Program-made: the position numbers and the translations under genes | Shown here: positions 9,962 to 19,186 of the stretch, piece by piece | Position numbering within the stretch: position 1 is the stretch's first letter | Layout of the letters: each line of letters starts with the position of its first letter | Notes under the pieces: generated by a model | What the model was told of the DNA's origin: nothing | Seen by the model: the letters and a program-made list of their open reading frames with translations, nothing else | Database searches by the model: none | Assembly (NCBI GenBank): GCA_002887195.1 | Contig: PJAB01000245.1 | Span: 1-32,373, forward strand | DNA: 32,373 bases | Origin: Chrysochromulina parva | Lineage: Eukaryota; Haptophyta; Prymnesiales; Chrysochromulinaceae | Direction of reading: 5' to 3'

Positions 9962-10269
9962 TCTATTGCGGCCGTCCGACGCTCCGATCCCGACGAGGTC
10001 GCACCGCGAATGGTGGTGTGAAAGGTGGTGTGAATGAAGGTGCAGTGTGAAGGCTGCATCGGTAAAACGTCGGGACCGTGGCTCGCTCAGTATTTCTTGG
10101 CGGTGGACCCCCACCGTTCCGGTCCATTTCGGCATCGGGGCCAGAGTGACCAAGAGATGGCTAGCCCCCTGGAATGATGAGCAGACAGCAGTTACCGCCG
10201 GCGCGTAGTATCAGGAGCGGACGGCATCCCCGGCACGGCATGACGCATGTTTGTATGCCCGGGGCGAAA
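9962..10269. other. Intergenic region
   Basis: About 300 bp between two minus-strand genes, containing the 5' region of the CAP gene and the 3' region of the EF-hand-like gene. The CAP frame stays open upstream to 10153, giving a His-rich extension, but its composition looks noncoding and the MGAGAS start is preferred. No other feature seen. Confidence 0.5.
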
Positions 10270-11439
10270 CTAGCCGGGTCCAAGTATGTCTCCTGATGGA
10301 GAGATCGTCCCCTCCCTTGGCTTTAGGATCATGTAGGAGGCAGGTACATTCCGATACTCCGGCGGTACTTTCGAACGAGAAGCCGGACGAGAAGTCGTTG
10401 GGCTCAGCATTGGGTTGGACATGCTGGAACATGGCGTGGACGACCGCGTCGGCTCCTGGAGTGCAAAGGGCATAGACAGCACGGGTGCCGACATCGAAGC
10501 CAGCCCGGGTGCCGACATCGATGTCAACGGTCGGCTCTGCGGAAGTTCGCCGAGCAAAGAAGAAAAGCTAGCCGACGACGTAGCCCTGCGCATCTGCGAG
10601 CTCTCGGGCACGAAGCTTCTTACGATATGGTCAGAGTGCCTATGTGCCAATGTGCCGATTTCATTCAAGGCAGCTGAAGGCAGAATCAGACTGCCCGACG
10701 TTGTGGGCCGGCTGGGGATAGATATCGATCGGCAGGCGAAAGAGCCCGTCGAGGCCGAATGCATCAAGGATGGTCGGAGCCTCTGGAAATGCGCGGCGCG
10801 CGGTGACGCAGTTATCCCACCGGGCATGTGCAGATACTCGTACTTGCTCTGAGTAACGTCATTTCGCTGTTGCATTTTGCCCATCTCCATCCGACGGTGC
10901 GTAATGATCCCCTTCAACCCATCGCGATGGTCCTTGTCAAGCGCGCCAGCGGCCCACCTTGCGTACTCTCGTACGTGTGCATCCGTTTTCTTCTTGTAGT
11001 TCTCCTCGTATTTGGCGAGCGATTTGTTGCCAATGACGATGGGCTTTTGGAGATTGATCTTCAGCTTCCCAGCAAAGTGCACTTCATGGCGCGCCCGCCG
11101 GATCAGTTCCAAAAAGTTGATTGTATCATCTTGCTCGCCATCTAGCATGTCGATATAATCGAAGACCGCTTCAATCTCCCGTAGACGCTTGCCTTCATCA
11201 TCACCGAGAAGTGCTGCTCCGAGCCTGACGAAGCACTCCTTGTCAATCACGTCTGTCCGACCGGACCATTCAAACAATTTATCCGTCATCGATGCAGGAG
11301 TCTTTCTCGCGAACAGATCGAACAGCTCGTCGCGCGTGCGCATCACAATCGCTCGCGGGATGCGCAATGGCCTGCTGTTCTCCGTAGTCTCGAAGGAAGC
11401 CGCGGCGGGCGACGCGACGCGGCGCGTTGCATGTGACAT
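10270..11439 (-). CDS. EF-hand-like protein with Ser/Pro-rich tail, unknown role
   Basis: A protein of 389 residues from the ATG at 11439 (MSHATRR). Residues about 37-115 look like an EF-hand pair: a degenerate first part and a loop DGEQDDTINFLE (100-111) with acidic or polar residues at positions 1, 3, 5, 7, 9 and 12. A basic helical stretch follows (about 125-185). The second half is Ser/Pro/Met-rich and contains imperfect repeats such as TSMSAPG, ASMSAPV and SSMSNPM. No signal peptide, membrane segment or catalytic motif is visible. It could be a calcium sensor or cytoskeletal protein. It is divergent with the next gene, which starts 370 bp away; both encode Met/Ser/Pro-rich low-complexity proteins. 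Confidence 0.65.
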   Translation of the reverse strand: MSHATRRVASPAAASFETTENSRPLRIPRAIVMRTRDELFDLFARKTPASMTDKLFEWSGRTDVIDKECFVRLGAALLGDDEGKRLREIEAVFDYIDMLDGEQDDTINFLELIRRARHEVHFAGKLKINLQKPIVIGNKSLAKYEENYKKKTDAHVREYARWAAGALDKDHRDGLKGIITHRRMEMGKMQQRNDVTQSKYEYLHMPGGITASPRAAHFQRLRPSLMHSASTGSFACRSISIPSRPTTSGSLILPSAALNEIGTLAHRHSDHIVRSFVPESSQMRRATSSASFSSLLGELPQSRPLTSMSAPGLASMSAPVLSMPFALQEPTRSSTPCSSMSNPMLSPTTSRPASRSKVPPEYRNVPASYMILKPREGTISPSGDILGPG

Positions 11440-11807
11440 CGGTTTCACTTTCCTCTCGAGCAATCATCGTCGTTTGTGTCAGTTGATCGCTGTGTGGGAA
11501 TTTCCACCAAGAAACGAAATCTGTGCACTCGCCGGCACGCACGCGCAAGGCCTTCTGTACAAATCCCACGACGCGCACATACCGCCACGCTGCGTTGTGG
11601 TTTCGTTTGACTTTCTGGGGTTTTTTCTGTTCAAAGCTTCAAACTTGTTTCGTGCGCAACTTGACGCGCAACTTGCCACACGTGCGTCTCGGAGCTGTTC
11701 GCTTTCTCGACGGATACTCAAGGGATCGCGACACATTTGTGCTTCGCACGTAGGCCGCGTGCGCGGGCGTGTGTGTGCAGCACGCGTCCGCGGGAACTTT
11801 CGTCGCA
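11440..11807. other. Divergent promoter region
   Basis: About 370 bp separating two divergent genes, so it should hold both promoters. It is less GC-rich than the coding regions and contains an imperfect pair CGCAACTTGACG, CGCAACTTGCCA near 11658-11680. No core promoter motif can be named. Confidence 0.5.
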
Positions 11808-11825
11808 ATGCCAGCTCCTTTTTTT
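11794..11825 (+). repeat. Dispersed 31-bp repeat, copy 1 (spans the start codon)
   Basis: This copy and 12251-12281 match at 30 of 31 bases, beginning GAACTTTCGTCGCAATGCCA. Copy 1 contains the proposed ATG. The offset of 457 is not a multiple of three, so the copies are read in different frames. Confidence 0.95.
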
Positions 11826-12641
11826 GTTCCCGCGGGTCCTTCGACGCCTATGAGTGCCATTGATATCAGGGACGCAGTGGAGAGGCGAGCATCCGGACGG
11901 CTCACACTGACGGCCCAGCGAGAGAAGGCGCGTGCTCTCCTGGAGTCGCATCCATCGCGAGCTCTGCAGAGAATGCAGGAGAACGCAGCTCGGCTAACAA
12001 GATCATGTACGCCTCGCCCAAACTCGCCGCGAACGGTCGAGCCAGGTCACAGCCCGCTTCACCCGTGCATGGGCAACACCATGCATGCCTCCAGAGTTCT
12101 ACCAGACCCGGAGCCAGCGGTCTACCACGATCCTGCCTACCGGCTCTGTCCAGCTCGGATGCTGGGCGATCAGGCGCCTCCTTATACGCCGCTACCATAC
12201 GGCCGTCCCACCCTCTTCAGTGGGCTGGGCCAGCCACACCCGGCAGTTGCGAACTTTCGTCGCAATGCCAACTCCTTTTTTATGGGCCGCCCATCGACGT
12301 CGTCGCCAAGGCGTGGGTCATGGGAATCGGACTTAGGGTTATATCCACAAGCCATCGAGGATAAGAATCATCTGCCCATCTCCGACAATGAGCGCCAGCT
12401 TCCTCAGTGGAAGAATTGTGCATCGCCTCCTTCGATGGAAGGCTCCTTCGGACGGCCGTCCTTCGGAAGGATGGAAGGCCGCAACCCTCTTTTTGGTGTT
12501 CCCTTCGATGAGTCGGCCAAGTTTTCGTCGTTTATGGTGACCACCGCGATGGACTTTGGCCCTCGCCCGGCCACAGCCCATGGCTCTCCGCGCGTTCTCT
12601 GCAGTGGCTATTATAATACGCGACCGATGACGCCACAGTAG
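11808..12641 (+). CDS. Hypothetical Pro/Ser/Arg-rich protein
   Basis: A protein of 277 residues from the ATG at 11808 (MPAPFFVPAG); MSAIDIRDAVE, about 14 codons later, is an alternative. A short helical part (IRDAVERRASGRLTL to AARL) precedes a long, probably disordered region rich in Pro, Ser, Arg and Met. A NFRRNANSFF motif sits near residue 150 within a sequence repeated at the start of the gene in another frame. I do not recognise the family. The spacing of aromatic-Pro segments (PYTPLPYGRP, GRPSFGRMEG) resembles proteins that bind filaments, but that is weak. It could also be a spurious frame, though the codon use and length argue for a gene. Confidence 0.5.
   Translation: MPAPFFVPAGPSTPMSAIDIRDAVERRASGRLTLTAQREKARALLESHPSRALQRMQENAARLTRSCTPRPNSPRTVEPGHSPLHPCMGNTMHASRVLPDPEPAVYHDPAYRLCPARMLGDQAPPYTPLPYGRPTLFSGLGQPHPAVANFRRNANSFFMGRPSTSSPRRGSWESDLGLYPQAIEDKNHLPISDNERQLPQWKNCASPPSMEGSFGRPSFGRMEGRNPLFGVPFDESAKFSSFMVTTAMDFGPRPATAHGSPRVLCSGYYNTRPMTPQ
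12251..12281 (+). repeat. Dispersed 31-bp repeat, copy 2
   Basis: Second copy of the repeat at 11794, here read as NFRRNANSFF in the hypothetical protein. In copy 1 the same frame would read NFRRNASSFF. Confidence 0.95.
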
Positions 12642-13113
12642 CGTCGACCTTGGCGCGGGTTCTTTAAGTTGAGCGGTGCGCGAGTCAGCGGTCCACCACC
12701 ATCTGTATAAGCTTGACTCCAGTGCTGTACCCGGTACTGTACGGTACAGCTGCTGCCGTGTGCGCCCCGGACTGAATGCTGTAGAGACAGTGTACATGAG
12801 AGTGTAGTACAGTAGTAGCTCGTCTCGGTAGCACACGAGGATCGAGGTCGGTCGGGTTTCTAAGATGTAAGAAGATGAAAAGTAAGCGAACTAAGATGAA
12901 TCTCCGGGCGGGGCGTCCGCCTGACGGTGTACGGATTCCTAACACTGTTCCGTCATAGATTGACGTGGCGGTAATTTTGTGAGAAGTTCTGACGGGATTG
13001 AGGTTGACGCCTTGAGCCCGGCGCTCCCCCGCCGGATAAGAGGGACATCCGCCGGCCGACACTGTCAGTTGCCACCCTTCGCGCATCGTACGCACTACGC
13101 CTCTCCGCTCGGC
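12642..13113. other. Intergenic region between convergent genes
   Basis: About 470 bp between the ends of the hypothetical gene and the DENN gene. It should hold two 3' UTRs. It contains a GTAC-rich inverted repeat at 12724-12750 and further TGTAC/GTACA words up to about 12815. No gene seen. Confidence 0.6.
12724..12750. repeat. Perfect inverted repeat
   Basis: GCTGTACC (12724-12731) and GGTACAGC (12743-12750) are exact complements with an 11-base spacer that itself contains GGTAC and GTAC. It could fold as a hairpin in the 3' UTR of either convergent gene. Confidence 0.75.
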
Positions 13114-15316
13114 TCAGATCTCCACCTCCGTCTGCAATGGAAGCGGTGGCAGTGAGGCAGCCGGCTGCGGCGGCTCCATCAAAGCGCCACCCTGCACGGC
13201 CGATGTGTCGGCATCGTCTGCAGGCAGCGTCGGTGCATCGTCCGCCTTGGCTTCCTCCGCCTTGGCCTCGTCCGTCTCGGCATCGGTCGCCTGAGCCGTC
13301 TCGGCCGCGACCAAGGCTGCCTCGGCCTCGGCCAAAGCCGCCTTAGCCTCATCCAGGGCCGCCTGAGCCGTCTCGGCCTCGGCCACTTCCCCATCATCAG
13401 CCACATCATCAGCCTCGGCGTCGGGCGCGTCGGGCGCGTCGGGCGCGTCCGCCTCCATCTCTGCCTCGTCGCCCCAGACAGCGTAGAGTCGCTCTTCGAC
13501 GGAGCGCTCGAGCACCTTAAGCGACTTGTGGTTTTCACGAAGGTATTCGATCAGGTCGATGTGCTTCGCGCGGAAGTGAAGCCATTGCAAGCGCTCTGGC
13601 GCGCGCGAGCGGGAGCGTGCCGGCTCTCCCCACCACTCCCGAAATGGTTGGGCGGCGTAGATCTGTGCCAGCGCGCCGCAGCAGTCCGGTTCGCGTGCGT
13701 CCGCTGTGTCGGCGATGAGCGCGTCGACTAGCATCGGCCGACCCGCATGCCACGGAGCGGGTCCGCTGCTTCCGCCGCTCGCCGTGGCGAGGCGTTCGGC
13801 GGCGTCGGCGCACACGCCTGCAAGCATGGCTCCGACGCTTAGATGGATTGCGCTACGCAGCACTCCGAGCGCTTCGGCCTCGATGCGTGTCTTATCCTGC
13901 TGCGCGCGCGCCACGGCCTCGTCAGCCAGCCGTTGAAGCAGCTCGAGGCGCGAGAGCGCGTCCATGTCCGCCGCCGCGGTAGACTGTCCAAGGAATCCGT
14001 CGCGAGGATTGAGGAGATCCACGATAAAGCGAGCACACGCCGCCTGCGCGCGCAACCCTCTGAATTGGGTGGTGCCGCCTGGGCTGCCCTTGGGTAGGCC
14101 ACAACTGCCCATGCACTGGCTGAGCTCGGCGACGAGCGACGCAAAGGGCGGCCGCTTCGCGTCGAACCACGCCGTGTCGGGTACGCGGCGCACCTGGCCG
14201 CGATCGAGGCCGCGCGGATTGAGGAGATCCATCAGTGGTCATCAGTGGCAATCAGAGGCCTCAGAGGCAATTGACGAGACTCACCTGGCCGCGATCGAGG
14301 TCCACAAGGACGACCTCGGAGGAAGGCGATCGTCCCATCGAGCTCAGGAGCGCCGTCGAGCAGCCGATGAGGTATGGTCTCGTGCAGTCGCACAGGAGCG
14401 TGCCCGCCTCGTCGGCCGACATGAGGTGCTGCGGCAGCAGCGGTATGAAAATCGTCGAGGTCTCAAGCGGCGTGATCAGCGCCTTGAGCGCGCACGCGCT
14501 GCAGTAGAGGCGGTGCGCATCCTCAGAGTGAAGCAGCACTCGCTGGTCGGTGAGTACGCAGGTGAGCAGGTACGCCGCTTCGGCCGGCTGCCACCGGAGC
14601 GAGCGGAAGAGCGGCGCGAGAGGCGTCGGGAGCCATAATGGGTGCGTCGTCATCCAGCCGAGCTCCTGGCCCGACTGACGAAGCACCGACGCCGTCTGCT
14701 CGAGTAGTGTCACCAGGCTTGGCGACGAGGCGTCCAAAGAGGCCTCTGGAAAGCGCGCCCGCCCGCTCGGCGAGAGCGGCGCGTCCGCTGGCCAGAGCTC
14801 ATCGCGCCGCGAGAAGATCGTGTGCAGCAGCGTCTTCCAGGCCTCGTAACAAGGCCACTTCGAGAGCAGCACGAGCGCGCGCACGGTAACACGGTCCGAC
14901 GCGGCCGGATCCGGATCACACATCTGGAGAGCCGAGCCGTGCACGCGGCTGCCGTCCGAGAGCGTCAAGCAGAAGCACACGTCGCGCGGCTGGTCGAGGA
15001 GCTCCTCATCGATGGACTCGGGAAATGCAAACGCGGCCAGGCGCGGCGGCGGGTCTGCTGTCGCTGGGTACCGAAAGCGCACGTGGACCTCCTTGTCTGT
15101 GAACGCAGAAGCAGGCAAGGCCGCGGTGCGGCGGTCGCAAATGCGCTTGGACGGCGGAGCTCGCGGCGCGGCAGATGGCGTCACGAATGCCCGCCATGCA
15201 GCGCTGATGGAGGTAGGCATCGAGATGGAGGTGTGCTCCGGCGATGATGGATCGGCTGCCGATGGTGCGGGAAGGGAAACCAACGGACCTTCGAGGAGGA
15301 AGACGGCGAGGTCCAT
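13114..15316 (-). CDS. DENN-domain protein, probable Rab guanine-nucleotide exchange factor
   Basis: Exons 15316-14285 and 14193-13114 join in phase 0 into 703 residues (VVLVDLDRGQ into VRRVPDTAWF). The three-part DENN module can be followed: an upstream part near 78-130 (HVRFRYP, FCLTLSDGSRVHGSAL), the core near 145-344 (ALVLLSKWPCYEAW, then IFIPLLPQHLM and TRPYLIGCS, the typical Pro-rich and aromatic-Ile-Gly core motifs), and a helical downstream part in exon 2 to about 565. DENN proteins usually activate Rab GTPases on membranes. The last 130 residues are a low-complexity acidic and Ala-rich tail (DAPDAPDAPDAEADD, then EAE/AALAEAEA). The intron falls right at the end of the core domain, so correct splicing is needed for a full module. 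The exact subfamily is not clear. Confidence 0.8.
14194..14284 (-). other. Intron of the DENN gene (91 bp), flanked by a 19-bp direct repeat
   Basis: Minus strand: donor GCGGCCAG|GTGAGTC, acceptor GCGGCCAG|GTGCGCC, phase 0. The 19 bases CCTCGATCGCGGCCAGGTG occur at both junctions (plus-strand 14191-14209 and 14282-14300). The inside holds CTGATT, CTGATG units and, near the 3' end, a copy of exon sequence that also occurs about 210 bp downstream in exon 2. Confidence 0.92.
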
Positions 15317-15476
15317 CGCCTGCGTGACCTATTCTCGGCCAGCGGGCCGCGCAAAAGCGTCGCCGAAGGAGTTGCAGAAGGACGGACCTAGAGGCGAGAA
15401 GCCCCTGCGCATCTGAAAGTAGCCCAGAAAGGGGTGTACTAGATCCAGATTTCGAACTTCCTTTCCAAAGCCTACT

Positions 15477-15497
15477 GTACATGTACATGTATGTATG
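15477..15497. repeat. GTACAT/GTAT microsatellite with palindrome
   Basis: A short run of TACATG and TATG words; 15478-15491 is a perfect 14-base palindrome. It lies between two divergent genes and could be part of a promoter, with no firm evidence. Confidence 0.6.
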
Positions 15498-15567
15498 AGG
15501 TTTCCAAAAGAAATTGGGGACAAAAATAGAAACGTCGCGAGGTTCTCCTTGCGGCTCCGCTCAACAC

Positions 15568-16854
15568 ATGCACGAAGCATCGCGAAGCCCGGGAGTAGTA
15601 TGCGGGCGTTCCTGTCGTGTCGCCTTGCTCGGTGATTCGCACACCGCCGGCTATGCTTATTTCTCTGGACCAAAGATCTCGTACCCCTCGGACACTTGCA
15701 ACACATTTAACTCCATCATGTGCCGTGGAAGCTATCCGGACGTGCTGCAAGGCTTGCTCGGTTCAGATGCGAACGTGACCGTATTTGCCAAAGGGGGTCA
15801 ATCAGCGGTGGGCCTGCTTCCTCCCAGCGAATGCGCTCCAGCTCTCAAAGCACACGCAAAAACGGCTGTACTTGTCAGGTGCATGAAGGCATTGGCAGCC
15901 TCTGCCGCCCTCACCAGTGTTGCAGCATTCGATCCGCACGTGATCGTCGTTGGATATGGGACTAACGATGCGAGTGACCTGGCTCTGAATCGCACGGGCA
16001 TCATCAGCAAAGAGAATGGCTACCGTGCCAAAGACTGGAGAGTCATGCAACAGACTTCTACGACAATCCAGCTATTGGTTGACGCGCTCAGGGATCACAA
16101 GCCATCAGCGCTGGGCTCGATCTTGCTGCTCGAGCCTCCGCTTACTATGAGCGAGAGCCCGGTGTTGCGACTGCCATCAGCGACGACAAGGGACGCCTGC
16201 CTGGAGGGCTATCGCAATAGCACCATAGTAGAGGCGGGGGTTCTACACGTGGTGTTCGACACCGCTAATGACGATTGCTCATGTGCCTCGTACCATCGCT
16301 GCAGGTGGCACCCGAAGTTTAGCTGCTGGATGCTGGAACATTGCACAGCTTGTGGCCCTGGTGAGCGCATCGTGCGCGGTGACGACAAGAATGGCACGAT
16401 GGAGGTCAAGGGATGTATCCGCGCCGATGCATTGGTTTCCGTGCGCTCCGGTGTGCGCGAGGCAGCAACAATCAAGCATCTGCCAATCATACCGCTACCG
16501 ATCGCCGCTGTCTGGCGCAACTATGTTGACACGATTCACTTGAATGCCATCAGCGCCGCAGCTATGGCATGCCACGTCCTCGAGGCTCTCCGCTCCGAGG
16601 ATCTGCCACCCTGTGCAAACGCGACCCATTGCGATGCGGTGAAGAGCTTCTGCACGACCGTAGTCGAACGCACGACCCAGGCCTCGCGAACAAGCTATAC
16701 GATCAATGAGCTCAAAGAGCTGCTAAACTTGGAAATGCGCGTCTTTTTTGGAGTACAACCCAAAGTCGTGCTTCACCGTCATGGTTTAGGGATTCAGAGT
16801 GTGCCTGCAGCCCGCACGCAGGTAGTGCGTGTGGCGGCTCCTCCATACTCGTGA
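15568..16854 (+). CDS. SGNH/GDSL-type hydrolase, secreted-looking
   Basis: A protein of 428 residues from the ATG at 15568; the frame is open a little further upstream without an ATG. Block I is VALLGDSHTAG, with the catalytic Ser at 24. Block II Gly lies in FAKGGQS, block III is VVGYGTND (Asn133), and block V is DTIHLN (Asp321, His324), completing the Ser-Asp-His set of SGNH hydrolases. The family cleaves esters, often acetyl groups on sugars or lipids. A Cys-rich insertion (CSCASYHRCRW, CTACGPGERIV) and several Asn-Xaa-Ser/Thr sites suggest an extracellular or lumenal protein, but no signal peptide precedes block I. An unseen upstream exon may supply one. The substrate is unknown. It is divergent with the DENN gene. 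Confidence 0.82.
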   Translation: MHEASRSPGVVCGRSCRVALLGDSHTAGYAYFSGPKISYPSDTCNTFNSIMCRGSYPDVLQGLLGSDANVTVFAKGGQSAVGLLPPSECAPALKAHAKTAVLVRCMKALAASAALTSVAAFDPHVIVVGYGTNDASDLALNRTGIISKENGYRAKDWRVMQQTSTTIQLLVDALRDHKPSALGSILLLEPPLTMSESPVLRLPSATTRDACLEGYRNSTIVEAGVLHVVFDTANDDCSCASYHRCRWHPKFSCWMLEHCTACGPGERIVRGDDKNGTMEVKGCIRADALVSVRSGVREAATIKHLPIIPLPIAAVWRNYVDTIHLNAISAAAMACHVLEALRSEDLPPCANATHCDAVKSFCTTVVERTTQASRTSYTINELKELLNLEMRVFFGVQPKVVLHRHGLGIQSVPAARTQVVRVAAPPYS

Positions 16855-17221
16855 ATGGCCGTTCTGATTGTGTCGTACACGTCCTGTACCGTATCAACAT
16901 TGTCAACAAACAACAAACGGCGCATTACGGACGTGCATCCAACAATCACGACACGAGACCGACGCCGGGTGCTGTAACCGCCGAACGTTTCGTTTTAATT
17001 ACGATTTGACGATTCCGCGTATTCGTACGCGAGTTCGTCCGTTCGGATAGACGATAGTCCATGTGATAGCGTCGTATCTTGTGCGTTGTGGCAACACCGG
17101 ACCGCGGCGCAAATCTAAAAGAAGCTGACACGACCTCACGAGCACTTCCTACACTACTATACTAGTTCGGTGGCCGGTACACTACTTACTCCCGGACGAC
17201 CCGCGCCGCTGCTACTCTACT
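16855..17221. other. Intergenic region between convergent genes
   Basis: About 370 bp between the SGNH hydrolase and the fucosyltransferase-like gene, holding two 3' ends. It is relatively AT-rich with words such as AACAAACAACAAACG. No gene, hairpin or repeat of note. Confidence 0.6.
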
Positions 17222-18133
17222 CTAACTCTTTGCGCCTGCGTGCGGCTTGAACGAGGCCCTCGTTTGGGTTGTGGTCTTCGAAGATCTACTTAGAGCAGGA
17301 GTCGCCCTTCCTTGCCGACGAGCGGCGATGGCCCGGGCGTAAAATGGGTTGCCCTCCGTGCAATCCGTCACCTCCATGCCAGCATACGCGTACCCAATCA
17401 TCGTGAGTGCCTGAGGGTGCGCAAAGACCCTCCCGCCTCGGCCAGCCACGAGAAAGGCGGCCGTGGCGCTCAGCGTTGAGGCAGCAATCACCAAGCTGGA
17501 AGCGCTTGCCATGTGATGGAATGTCTCCATCAGTGGCTCGTTCAGACGGAAGTGCACGTTGGGCACGCGCTTGAGAGCGCCAAAGTCCTCGATGCGTCCC
17601 TGGCTGCTCACATGTACCTGCGTGCCCTTAGGTAGCTGGGCCAGCGCGCCCATCACGCAGACAGCAGTGAGACCGTTGTTAAGGAAACGACCCTGCGAAT
17701 GGGCGCCCACATCGCCGCGGCGGACGTGCACGACCAGGTCGTGCCGCTGCTCACGCTCGGGGTGGCTCGTAAACCAGCTCAGCCTCGGCTTGGTCGCATG
17801 CCAGTACCACTGCCGCACGACTGGGTTCCAAATAGAGACCGTTCCATTGCCTCGCTTCAGCATGATCGCGAGCTGCATGTGCTTCTCAACTGCACGAGTT
17901 GTATCCGCTGAGGCCGGTGGGCCATAGAAGTGGCCGCCGACAAATGCAAACAGCGCGCTGCTATTACTCTGTGTGCGATGCTCATGCCGTTGCCAGGTAG
18001 TCACGCAAAACGGTACACCGTGGAGCTTGCTCCAGCTGTACACACTGATGAGTGCAGCGTATTGAGCTCCGAAGCCATCGGTGCGCGGCGCATTCGTGAT
18101 CGCATTGGCAGGGCATGCAATCGACATTCCCAT
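17222..18133 (-). CDS. Fucosyltransferase-like glycosyltransferase (GT-B type)
   Basis: A protein of about 303 residues from the ATG at 18133. The key motif is VVHVRRGDVG (His136 to Asp141), the HxRRGD-type block shared by alpha-1,2-, alpha-1,6- and O-fucosyltransferases, which contacts GDP-fucose. The N-terminal DGFGAQYAALISVYSWSKLHG matches the early G-rich helix that opens many of these enzymes. A second conserved region is MASASSLVIAASTLSATAAFLVAGRGG, likely the C-terminal nucleotide-binding half. A basic Ser/Thr tail ends the protein. No membrane anchor is visible, so either the start or an upstream exon is missing or the enzyme is soluble. The acceptor is unknown; cell-surface glycans fit the nearby genes, but that is inference. 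Confidence 0.75.
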   Translation of the reverse strand: MGMSIACPANAITNAPRTDGFGAQYAALISVYSWSKLHGVPFCVTTWQRHEHRTQSNSSALFAFVGGHFYGPPASADTTRAVEKHMQLAIMLKRGNGTVSIWNPVVRQWYWHATKPRLSWFTSHPEREQRHDLVVHVRRGDVGAHSQGRFLNNGLTAVCVMGALAQLPKGTQVHVSSQGRIEDFGALKRVPNVHFRLNEPLMETFHHMASASSLVIAASTLSATAAFLVAGRGGRVFAHPQALTMIGYAYAGMEVTDCTEGNPFYARAIAARRQGRATPALSRSSKTTTQTRASFKPHAGAKS

Positions 18134-18347
18134 GCGGCAGCACACAGGTGCGGACGACCATCTTCACGACTTTCACCAGACCTGATGCTCGCTTTTTCCG
18201 GAGCCGGAACTGTCGTGCGGTGTGGTGCGCGTGCGTTGGTGGGTTGGGATGGTTGTGAGGTTCGTCTGTGTGAGCCGTGTCCCCGAATGTCCCGTGTGGT
18301 TTCCTGGCTCCCCCCGGTGTCTTACCCGAACTGGGGTTAGCACTGAG

Positions 18348-18980
18348 TCATGTGCGAACGCGCGGCTTTCTCCTAGGACCTATAAATGATGTGCAGCAGT
18401 GATCCCAGCACGGAAATCCTTGCCTGCCCTCGGTTTCAATGCAGTCTTGCCCCAGCACCCGTGTCCACCCACAGTCACATAGGATCTCGTCGTCATCGTC
18501 ATCCGGCGGTGGTATAGGCGATCGAGGCTGTAGAGCGTCGCGCCGTGGCGGCGGCCGCCGCAAGGCAACCCGAAGCGGCGGCGGCGTTGGAGGTACCATA
18601 GGTGGTGCAGGTAAGGTCGTAAAGATGATGAACTGAGGTATCAAGGCAGCGAGAACAAGAATGATGAGGGCGGTGCACCTACACGCACGGCTCATCGGTG
18701 AAGGCAGGCCCACAAAGATTTTTCTGGTCCACATGTATAGATCACTAGATCCACCACCCAGATCCTCCAAAACCAGTGAAGCCCCATCATCGCAACTATC
18801 GTCGCAATCCGTATCGTCACGCAGCACGTTGCCCTGTTCATCATCGTGGATTTCGCTGCCGTCACTGCGCGCGTCACAGTCGCCATCGTAAAAGTCGTCG
18901 TCGACGACAGCGGCAGCAGCATTACCTCTGGACGCGGGGTCAGAGTGACCCGACGCCGACGGCGACGCGCGCTTCGCCAT
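18348..18980 (-). CDS. Small single-pass membrane protein, acidic and Cys-rich, unknown
   Basis: A protein of 210 residues. The first 80 residues are strongly acidic (Asp/Glu-rich) and Ser-rich, followed by one clear membrane segment at about 102-123 (TALIILVLAALIPQFIIF). Then comes a Pro-rich stretch (PAPPMVPPTPPPL, then basic RRPPPRR), a run of five Asp, and a C-terminal Cys-rich part (LCDCGWTRVLGQDC, FPCWDHCC) that could be disulfide-bonded. With a basic flank before the helix, the acidic N-terminus would face the cytosol and the Cys-rich end the outside or lumen. I do not recognise the family. Confidence 0.6.
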   Translation of the reverse strand: MAKRASPSASGHSDPASRGNAAAAVVDDDFYDGDCDARSDGSEIHDDEQGNVLRDDTDCDDSCDDGASLVLEDLGGGSSDLYMWTRKIFVGLPSPMSRACRCTALIILVLAALIPQFIIFTTLPAPPMVPPTPPPLRVALRRPPPRRDALQPRSPIPPPDDDDDEILCDCGWTRVLGQDCIETEGRQGFPCWDHCCTSFIGPRRKPRVRT

Positions 18981-19186
18981 TCCTTTTCAAAACTCGCTGC
19001 GCTCAGAACGGCGCGTGTGTAAAAATGGAAAAAAGCCGACATACTTCACGTCGGTCTCCACCAACCCTCAGCCCCTCCACACCGCCGCATGTGCGACCCG
19101 TATTGTCAAACCAAGGACCGACGGATCCATAGGGTCGCATGCACCAAGCATATCCGCGTACCACTGGCTCCGCTTTCGGCCGCTCC

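Noticed and set aside
9962..10153. Longer start for the CAP protein
   Set aside because: The extension is His/Arg-rich and would bury the MGAGAS myristoylation signal.
11189..11863. Plus-strand 224-codon frame opposite the EF-hand-like gene
   Set aside because: Most of it is antisense to a better-supported gene; only its end, reading NFRRNASSFF, is of interest and is reported separately.
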